Part shown: positions 58,285 through 64,000 of the stretch, piece after piece | Numbering within the stretch: position 1 is the first letter of the stretch | Layout: every line of letters starts with the position of its first letter | From: Streptomyces kaniharaensis | GTDB taxonomy: Bacteria; Actinomycetota; Actinomycetes; Streptomycetales; Streptomycetaceae | Assembly (NCBI RefSeq): GCF_009569385.1 | Contig: NZ_WBOF01000001.1 | Location: 3,296,001-3,360,000, forward strand | Direction: 5' to 3' | Length of the DNA stretch: 64,000 nt | Translations under genes and position numbers: made by a program | The notes under the pieces: model-generated | The model's input: the letters and a program-made list of their open reading frames with translations, nothing else | Told to the model about the DNA's origin: nothing | The model's database searches: none

Positions 58285-59661
58285 ATGGCCGCGAGACCAC
58301 TCGTCGCACGACAGCCCAACGAGCGTCTGCAGCAACTGATCCAGGAGGCCAGCTGCTCCAATGCCGGCCTCGCCCGCAGGGTCAACCTCTGCGGCGCCGA
58401 GCACGGGCTGGACCTGCGCTACGACAAGACCTCCGTCGCGCGCTGGCTGCGCGGACAGCAGCCGCGCGGGCAGGCGCCGGCGGTGATCGCCGAGGCCCTG
58501 GGGCGCAAGCTGGGCCGCGGCGTGTCGGTCGAGGAGATCGGCATGGCCGACGGCAAGAACCTCAGCTCCGGCATCGGGCTGCAGTTCGCGCCGACCCTGA
58601 ACGCGGCGCTGGAGCAGGTCTGCGAGCTCTGGCGCAGCGACGTCGGCCGCCGGGACTTCCTGACCGGGGCGACGGTCGCGGCCTCCGCGCTGGTCGAGCC
58701 CAGCCGGGACTGGCTGATCACCCCGCCCGACCCGGTGGTGGCGCGCACCGGCGGTCCGCGGGTCGGCCCGACGGACGTGGCCGCGATCAGGGCGACCACG
58801 GCGATGCTGGTCGACCTGGACCACCGCTTCGGCAGCGGGCACGTCCGCCCGGTGGTCGTCCACTACCTCAACTCGGTGGTCTCCGGCCTGCTCGGCGGGG
58901 CGTACCGGGAGGAGACGGGGCGGCAACTCTTCGCCGCGGTGGCCCGGTTGACCGAACTGGCCGGCTACATGGCGGTGGACACCGGGCAGCCCGGGCTCGC
59001 CCAGCGCTACTACATCCAGGCGCTCCGGCTGGCCCAGGCGGCGGACGACCGCGGCTACGGCGGCTACGTGCTGGCGGCGTCGATGAGCCACCTGGCGGCG
59101 ACGCTGGGCAACCCGCGGGAGATCGCCCAACTCGCCCGCGCCGCGCAGGAGGGCGCCCGGACGGTGGCCACCCCGACGGCGATGGCGATGTTCTACGCCG
59201 CCGAGGCCCGCGGCCATGCCCTGCTCGGGGACGCCCGGTCCTGCGAGACGGTGGCGGCCAGGGCGCTGGAGATGATGGAGAAGCGCCGCCCGGAGGACGA
59301 CCCGGACTGGATCGTCCACTTCGACGACGCCTACCTCGCGGACGAGCTCGCGCACTGCCACCGGGACCTCGAACAGGCCGGCCAGGCCGAGCACTACGCC
59401 CGCCGGGCGCTCGACCTGCACCCGCCGACGCGGGTCCGGCGGCGCGCGGTGGACCTCGTGCTGCTGGCCACGGCGCAGTTGCAGCAGCGCGACCTGGAGC
59501 GCGCCTGCGAGACGGGCGCGCAGGCGGTCCGGCTGCTGAGCGGACTGCGGTCCAACCGCGGCGTGGAGTACCTGGACGAGTTCCGGCGCCGGCTGGAGCC
59601 GTTCCGGGAGCAGCGGGTGGTCCGCGAGTTCCACGCCCGGGCGGACGCGGAGGCCGCCTGA
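58285..59661 (+). CDS. HTH-TPR regulator of the NsdA/NsdB type
   Basis: This 458-residue protein has an N-terminal HTH-like segment (about 18-65; YDKTSVARWLRGQQPRGQAP) and VSVEEIGMADGKN, then RRDFLTGATVAASALVE, a mark of the NsdA/NsdB family. A helical TPR-like array follows (ADDRGYGGYVLAASMSHLAAT, EHYARRALDLHP). NsdA and NsdB negatively regulate sporulation and antibiotic production in S. coelicolor. Start ATG 58285 follows GGGGAGG; GTG 58267 is the alternative. It is preceded by the prim-pol gene, divergently. Confidence 0.85.
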   Translation: MAARPLVARQPNERLQQLIQEASCSNAGLARRVNLCGAEHGLDLRYDKTSVARWLRGQQPRGQAPAVIAEALGRKLGRGVSVEEIGMADGKNLSSGIGLQFAPTLNAALEQVCELWRSDVGRRDFLTGATVAASALVEPSRDWLITPPDPVVARTGGPRVGPTDVAAIRATTAMLVDLDHRFGSGHVRPVVVHYLNSVVSGLLGGAYREETGRQLFAAVARLTELAGYMAVDTGQPGLAQRYYIQALRLAQAADDRGYGGYVLAASMSHLAATLGNPREIAQLARAAQEGARTVATPTAMAMFYAAEARGHALLGDARSCETVAARALEMMEKRRPEDDPDWIVHFDDAYLADELAHCHRDLEQAGQAEHYARRALDLHPPTRVRRRAVDLVLLATAQLQQRDLERACETGAQAVRLLSGLRSNRGVEYLDEFRRRLEPFREQRVVREFHARADAEAA

Positions 59662-59718
59662 GCACGGTGCGGCGCGGCGCGCGGGGAGTGTGGTGGATTG
59701 TCCCGCCCACGTGGTCAG

Positions 59719-59741
59719 CCGGTTCGGCGAACCGGTAGCGT
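59719..59741 (+). promoter_or_regulatory. Palindromic operator and -10 box upstream of the Pro-rich membrane gene
   Basis: CCGGTTCG-G-CGAACCGG (59719-59735) is an exact palindrome that abuts TAGCGT (59736-59741), a possible -10, 92 bp before the start. A CCACGTGG palindrome lies 6 bp upstream. Confidence 0.45.
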
Positions 59742-59833
59742 GGGCGCGACGTCCAAGGAACTGTGATGCTCCCAAGAACCGACGAGATGTGGTCCGCCGT
59801 CAGCGCGCGGTCGTGCACAGGTGAGGAATCGCG

Positions 59834-61009
59834 TTGAGTCAGCGCCGCTCGTACCCCAACTCGGGTGACTTCAACCTGGACGACCTGTTCCGCCCCGAAC
59901 CCGGCCAGCAGCCGGCCCAGCAGGGCCAGCCGCAGGCCCCGTACGGCCAGCCGCAGGCACACCCGGGTCAGCCGATGCCGCCGGTGGGGCAGCCGTCCGG
60001 GCAGCCGGAGTACCTCGGCGAGGGTGTGCACGCGATGCCGACCCAGGCGATACCGGCCCAGGGCGCGCCGTGGGGCCCCGCGCCGCAGCAGGGCGCCCCC
60101 GCGCCCGGTTACGGCTACCCGCAGGGTGACCCGGCCCCGGAGACGCAGCACCTCCCGCCGTACCCGACCGGGGACCCGAACGCGGGCGCCGGCTACCCGG
60201 CCGCCCAGCCCGGCTACCCGCAGCCCGGGCCGGCCTACCCGCCGCAGCCGGACGCCGGCTACCCCGGGTACCAGGGCCATCCGCAGGCGCAGGCCCAGCC
60301 GGTTCTGGGTTGCGACCCCCGCGTCTTCGAGACGACCGCCGTGCCGTTCCCCGAGCGCCGCGGGAGCAACCGCCCGTCCAACAAGCTGATCATCGGCGGA
60401 GTCGTGGCCGGCTGCGCGGTGGCCGGCATCCTGGTCGCCGTCCTGGTGGGCGGCGACGACAGCAAGGGCGGCAGCGACAAGAAGACCACCCCGGTGGCCG
60501 CCACCAGCAGCGCCGCCCCCGGCCCGGCGACCGCGAGCGGCTCGGGCGCCGCCATCGACCCGGACGTCAAGGCCCAGGCCCAGCCGCTGTCGGACCTGCT
60601 CGGCACCGCGAGCGACAGCCGCAACGCGGTGGTCGGCGCGGTCAGCTCGGTGCAGAAGTGCGACAAGCTGCCCGAGTCGCAGCAGGCGCTGACCGGTGCG
60701 GCCGGCAAGCGGCGCGAGCTCCAGACCAAGCTCGGCCAGCTGAAGACGGACAAGCTGCCCGGCGGACAGCAGCTGGTCGAGCAGCTCAACGCGGCCTGGA
60801 CCGCCTCGGCCCAGGCCGACGACGAGTACGCGGCCTGGGCCTCGGACTCGCAGGCCCCGGGCGCCTGCGGCAAGGGCGACAACCAGCACTACAAGAACGC
60901 GGTCACGGCCAGCGGCCAGGCGACCACCGCGAAGAAGCAGGCTGCCAACCTCTGGAACGCGATCGCGACCCAGAGCGGCCTGCCCTCGCGCACCGACGGG
61001 GACCTGTGA
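59834..61009 (+). CDS. Proline/glutamine-rich single-pass membrane protein
   Basis: This 391-residue protein has a cytoplasmic low-complexity N-terminus (about 20-165) full of GQPQ, GYPQ and PAPGYGYPQ-like units, one membrane helix (about 188-209; LIIGGVVAGCAVAGILVAVLV), and an external region (about 245-391) with two conserved cysteines and helices that may form a bundle. No enzymatic motif is seen. Such PQ-rich proteins in Streptomyces are uncharacterised. The start is TTG 59834. Confidence 0.75.
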   Translation: MSQRRSYPNSGDFNLDDLFRPEPGQQPAQQGQPQAPYGQPQAHPGQPMPPVGQPSGQPEYLGEGVHAMPTQAIPAQGAPWGPAPQQGAPAPGYGYPQGDPAPETQHLPPYPTGDPNAGAGYPAAQPGYPQPGPAYPPQPDAGYPGYQGHPQAQAQPVLGCDPRVFETTAVPFPERRGSNRPSNKLIIGGVVAGCAVAGILVAVLVGGDDSKGGSDKKTTPVAATSSAAPGPATASGSGAAIDPDVKAQAQPLSDLLGTASDSRNAVVGAVSSVQKCDKLPESQQALTGAAGKRRELQTKLGQLKTDKLPGGQQLVEQLNAAWTASAQADDEYAAWASDSQAPGACGKGDNQHYKNAVTASGQATTAKKQAANLWNAIATQSGLPSRTDGDL

Positions 61010-61043
61010 CGGGGACGACGGGGCCGTAACGGCGGCAGGGCCG

Positions 61044-62339
61044 TCACGCCGGCGGCTTGCCCCCGGTGAGCACCCAGCGGACGTCCACGAAGCCGGGCTG
61101 CTGCAAGGTCATCCGCCCGTTCTTCACCACCTGGTAGGTGACCCAGGTGTTCACCAGCCGCGGCGACTCGGTGCTCGGCAGCATGTTGGTGGTGCCCCAG
61201 TTCAGCGGCGGCGTGAGGCCGACGTCGACGCCCTCGCCGCTGTCCAGCAGCCCGGACACCGTCTTCGCGGTGATCTGCCTGCCGGCCGCGGCCAGCTTGT
61301 CGGAGACCGCGCGGAACACCTCGTACGAGACCCAGGTGGTCTGCACGCCGGGATCGGAGACGTCGATGGTCCTGCCGCCGGTGGTGTCGGCGCGCACCAC
61401 GGCGCGCAGCCCGTCCCACACCTTCGCCGACTCCGGCGGGTACCAGCTGGTGACGTAGGCGCCGGCCAGCGGGCCGCCGTCGCCGCCGGTGGAGTCGACG
61501 ACCGACTGCTGCACGCTGCCGATCACCGAGGCGATCCGGGTGTTCTTCGGCCCCAGCCGCCGGTAGGAGTCCAGCATGGTGCCGGTCGGCTCGGCGGCGA
61601 GCGCGCTGGTGATGCAGTTGCCCGGGTCGTCCCTGCCGATCGCCTTGCGGACCACCGCGGAGTAGTCGCTGGACTTCTCGGGCGCCTTGACGTCGAGCAG
61701 CTTGATCCCGGCCGGCTTGAGCGCGTTGGCCAGGTAGCCGAGCAGGTTGTCGCCGGCAGGGGTGTCCGGGCGGACCAGCGCGACGCTCCGGCAGCCGGCC
61801 TCCACCAGCTGCCGGCCGCTGCCGCCGATCAGCGCCGGCATGCCGCCGTCCACCGGGTAGGACAGCGGGCTGCTGAACTCGGGCTGGGAGAGCCCGTACC
61901 CGCCGATCAAGGGGATGCCGGCGCGCTCCAGCACGGGCATGAAGTCGTCGCCGTACTGGCTGTAGGAGCCGAGCACCGCGATGGCGCCCGCGTCCGCCGC
62001 CTGCTGCGCGCAGGCCTTGGCGCCCTCGGCGGTGTTGTGCTCGTTGCAGGTGAGCACCCGCAGCCGGCGCCCGTTTAATCCGCCCTTGAGGTTGATGTCC
62101 CGGCCGATCGCCTCGGCGAGCGCGGTCATTCCGGGCCGGTCGGCCGAGCCGGTGCCGGCCGGGGCCCAGGTCATCACGGTGAGGTCGTCGGCGCCGGTGG
62201 AGGCGTCGGCCGCTCCGCCGCACGCGGAGGCCGAGAGGAGGGCGGGGAGCAGGGCCGCGGCGCAGACGGCCGCGGCGATCGGGCGGCGGCGCCGCCCGAC
62301 CTGGTGCTGAGGCTGGAACGAGCCCCTTCGGCTGGTCAT
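61044..62339 (-). CDS. ABC-type amino-acid substrate-binding lipoprotein with a TTA codon
   Basis: This 431-residue exported lipoprotein has basic residues, an Ala-rich core and the lipobox SASAC (near residue 42). It follows the periplasmic-binding-protein type 1 pattern of branched-chain amino acid receptors (LIGGYGLSQPEF, TWAPAGTGSADRPGM, two-lobe layout). No permease or ATPase gene is adjacent, so its ligand is uncertain. The codon in KGGLNGR (at 62078-62076) is TTA, so its synthesis should depend on bldA. ATG 62339 has GGGAGG upstream. Confidence 0.85.
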   Translation of the reverse strand: MTSRRGSFQPQHQVGRRRRPIAAAVCAAALLPALLSASACGGAADASTGADDLTVMTWAPAGTGSADRPGMTALAEAIGRDINLKGGLNGRRLRVLTCNEHNTAEGAKACAQQAADAGAIAVLGSYSQYGDDFMPVLERAGIPLIGGYGLSQPEFSSPLSYPVDGGMPALIGGSGRQLVEAGCRSVALVRPDTPAGDNLLGYLANALKPAGIKLLDVKAPEKSSDYSAVVRKAIGRDDPGNCITSALAAEPTGTMLDSYRRLGPKNTRIASVIGSVQQSVVDSTGGDGGPLAGAYVTSWYPPESAKVWDGLRAVVRADTTGGRTIDVSDPGVQTTWVSYEVFRAVSDKLAAAGRQITAKTVSGLLDSGEGVDVGLTPPLNWGTTNMLPSTESPRLVNTWVTYQVVKNGRMTLQQPGFVDVRWVLTGGKPPA

Positions 62340-62512
62340 CGGTCCTCCCTCTCTGGGCGCCCTTCGGCGCACCGGACCCAGCCAAGCCCGGGCGCCACAA
62401 GCCGAGAGGGCCGAAATGCGAATGGTCGGGAAACGGGTGCCGAACTCCCGGTGGGTACGCGTGTAGACGGCGAGTGGAGTACGAACAGCCGGGGAACGTA
62501 CGATCGTTCTCC

Positions 62513-63028
62513 ATGTCGGCCACCACAGATTCTTCGCACCGGTCCGCCCGAACCCCTTCTCGTCCGGGCCACCGCTCCAGCACCATGGGCGGCATGCCGC
62601 TCAACGACCTGCCCTGGTGGCGCTGGCGAGCCCGACTGCGCTCGGCGCTCCACATGCTGTCCGACCCCGGCTTCCAGCAGGAGACCTGGCTCTCCGGCCG
62701 GGAGGGGTACGGAGACGTGACCGACGCCGTCTACCGGCTGGTCGAGGACACCTGGCTGGACCGCTGGTCGGCCGAGAAGTACGTGGGCACGATCTTCCGC
62801 GACTCGGCCGAGGCCGCGCTGGTGGACGTCGCCGTGCTGCGGGTGGTCAGCCTGCTGCACGAGGTCGGCGCGGACGCCCCGGCCTCCGCGTACCTCGGCC
62901 ACCCCGGCTGGCCGGAGGCCGTCCGGGCCGCCCGCGAGGCCCACGTCGCGCTGGCGGTGAGCGACGGCGACGACCCGGACGCCGCGCCCAGGTCACTGGA
63001 CGTGCTGCGCATCCTCACCTCCGTCTGA
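62513..63028 (+). CDS. Conserved actinobacterial protein of unknown function
   Basis: This 171-residue soluble protein has a Ser/Arg-rich start. The conserved part begins at MPLNDLPWWRWRARLRSALHMLSD, followed by EGYGDVTDAVYRLVEDTWLDRWSAEKYVGTIFRDS. I remember close copies in many Streptomyces without a known role. ATG 62513 was used, but ATG 62585, which starts at MGGMPLND, would give the conserved part alone. Next to purU on the same strand. Confidence 0.78.
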   Translation: MSATTDSSHRSARTPSRPGHRSSTMGGMPLNDLPWWRWRARLRSALHMLSDPGFQQETWLSGREGYGDVTDAVYRLVEDTWLDRWSAEKYVGTIFRDSAEAALVDVAVLRVVSLLHEVGADAPASAYLGHPGWPEAVRAAREAHVALAVSDGDDPDAAPRSLDVLRILTSV

Positions 63029-63152
63029 GCCCCGGGGCGTCCCCGTCGTGAGCGCCGCCGTCCCGCAGTGCGGGCACCGGGGCGGCGGGTGTCCAGGATG
63101 TGACACGCTGGACCATTCACGAACGCGCGATGACAGGACGGGATACCCACTC

Positions 63153-64000
63153 GTGGAGCAGCAGTCGGCCAGTGCCCAGTACGTTCTCACGCTGTCCTGC
63201 CCCGACAAGCAGGGCATCGTCCACGCCGTGTCCAGCTACCTCTTCATGACCGGCTGCAACATCATCGACAGCCAGCAGTTCGGGGACGCCGACAGTGGTC
63301 TGTTCTTCATGCGGGTGCACTTCTCCGCCGCCGAGCCGGTGAGCGCGGACAAGCTGCGGGCCAGCTTCGCCGCGATCGGCGCCTCGTTCGGGATGGACTG
63401 GCAGATCCACCCGACCGAGGAGAAGATGCGGATCATCCTCATGGTCAGCAAGTTCGGGCACTGCCTGAACGATCTGCTGTTCCGCAGCCGGATCGGCGCG
63501 CTGCCGGTGGAGATCGCCGCGGTGGTCTCCAACCACACCGACTTCCAGGACCTCACCGAGGGCTACGGCATCCCCTTCCACCACATCCCGGTGACCAAGG
63601 ACACCAAGGCCGAGGCCGAGCGGCGGCTGCTGGACCTGGTGGCCGAGGAGAACGTCGAACTCGTCGTGCTGGCCCGCTACATGCAGGTGCTCTCGGACGA
63701 CCTGTGCAAGGCGCTGTCCGGCCGGGTGATCAACATCCACCACTCCTTCCTGCCGAGCTTCAAGGGCGCCAAGCCGTACCACCAGGCGCACGCGCGCGGC
63801 GTGAAGCTGATCGGCGCCACCGCGCACTACGTCACCGCGGACCTCGACGAGGGCCCGATCATCGAGCAGGAGGTGGCCCGGGTGACCCACGACACCACCC
63901 CGGACCAGCTGGTCGCGCTCGGCCGGGACGTCGAGTGCCAGGCGCTGGCCCGCGCGGTGAAGTGGCACAGCGAGCACCGGGTGCTGCTCAACGGCAGCCG
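63153..64000 (+). CDS. purU: Formyltetrahydrofolate deformylase (3' end cut by window)
   Basis: PurU hydrolyses 10-formyl-tetrahydrofolate to formate and tetrahydrofolate, feeding purine synthesis. The visible 282 residues include an N-terminal ACT domain (LTLSCPDKQGIVHAVSSYL) and a formyltransferase domain with VSNHTDFQ, INIHHSFLPSFKGAKPYHQA and DLDEGPIIEQ. The family usually has about 290 residues, so only the last few are missing. The start is GTG 63153, with MEQQSASAQYVLTL as N-terminus. Confidence 0.96.
   Translation, partial: MEQQSASAQYVLTLSCPDKQGIVHAVSSYLFMTGCNIIDSQQFGDADSGLFFMRVHFSAAEPVSADKLRASFAAIGASFGMDWQIHPTEEKMRIILMVSKFGHCLNDLLFRSRIGALPVEIAAVVSNHTDFQDLTEGYGIPFHHIPVTKDTKAEAERRLLDLVAEENVELVVLARYMQVLSDDLCKALSGRVINIHHSFLPSFKGAKPYHQAHARGVKLIGATAHYVTADLDEGPIIEQEVARVTHDTTPDQLVALGRDVECQALARAVKWHSEHRVLLNGS

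Noticed and set aside
58034..58339. 101-codon plus-strand frame with one hydrophobic stretch before the NsdA/NsdB-like gene
   Set aside because: It overlaps the start of a well-supported gene, has a poor ribosome site and looks unlike a conserved protein.
1..64000. Search for CRISPR arrays, insertion sequences, integrases and rRNA or tRNA genes
   Set aside because: No regularly spaced palindromic repeats, transposase or integrase motifs, or RNA-gene signatures were found by eye. Direct repeats seen are short and unspaced.

Overview
The window is a 64 kb piece of a high-GC actinobacterial chromosome, almost certainly from the Streptomycetaceae (Streptomyces, Kitasatospora or Streptacidiphilus). 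The evidence is the codon bias, the many GTG and TTG starts, rare TTA leucine codons, chaplins, the BldN/RsbN developmental sigma and anti-sigma pair, a Rex-controlled heme operon, a gamma-butyrolactone synthase with receptor-type regulators, the futalosine menaquinone genes mqnL/mqnP, and a WhiJ-type regulator set. I saw no tRNA, rRNA, CRISPR array, insertion sequence or phage gene.

Layout. 1-6.4 kb: a cut HAD hydrolase, an MFS carrier, AcuC deacetylase, an excisionase-like DNA-binding protein, the 32-residue ribosomal protein bS22, an epimerase and an acyltransferase. 6.4-10.4 kb (minus strand): rsbN, bldN and a HAD-IB phosphatase. 10.5-17.8 kb: a glutaredoxin-like protein, an exonuclease, then rex-hemA-hemC-hemD-hemB, with a Rex operator on the promoter. 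17.9-25.5 kb: a surface and secretion block with a sedolisin-like protease, three chaplins, an SGNH hydrolase with a lectin tail, a polytopic glycosyltransferase and a MarR regulator. 25.9-32.5 kb: hemL, a histidine phosphatase and the cytochrome c maturation set resA-ccdA-resB-ccsB. 32.6-38.8 kb: an AfsA-type synthase, two receptor-type TetR regulators with ARE-like operators, and acyl-CoA carboxylase beta and epsilon. 38.9-41.7 kb: mqnL, mqnP and a HIT-like gene. 42-46.5 kb: small genes and a WhiJ-type divergent locus. 46.7-52 kb: fxsC-fxsT. 52-64 kb: a dehydrogenase, three TTA-containing genes, a SLATT-like membrane protein, an SIS protein, DmdR1/DtxR, an NsdA/NsdB-like regulator, an ABC binding protein and a cut purU.

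How the genes fit together. Heme supply (hemA, C, D, B and L) is flanked by the Rex redox sensor and by cytochrome c assembly, so the left half is largely a respiration and heme region. BldN and RsbN control aerial-hypha surface genes. Matches to the BldN promoter pattern (CGTAAC, 16-17 bp, CGTTGR) lie upstream of rsbN and of one chaplin. The butyrolactone genes form a small regulatory circuit with no antibiotic cluster beside it.

The most unusual system is the fxsC-fxsT pair. It consists of a TIR-like protein overlapping a 1339-residue protein with the order MinD-like ATPase, TIR, NB-ARC, TPR. Neither the FxSxx-COOH precursor peptide nor the radical-SAM enzyme normally found with these families is present in the window. 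Its architecture resembles NLR/STAND immune or signalling proteins, and a SLATT-like membrane protein lies close by. No search could be run, so family assignments come from recognised motifs and remembered family knowledge.
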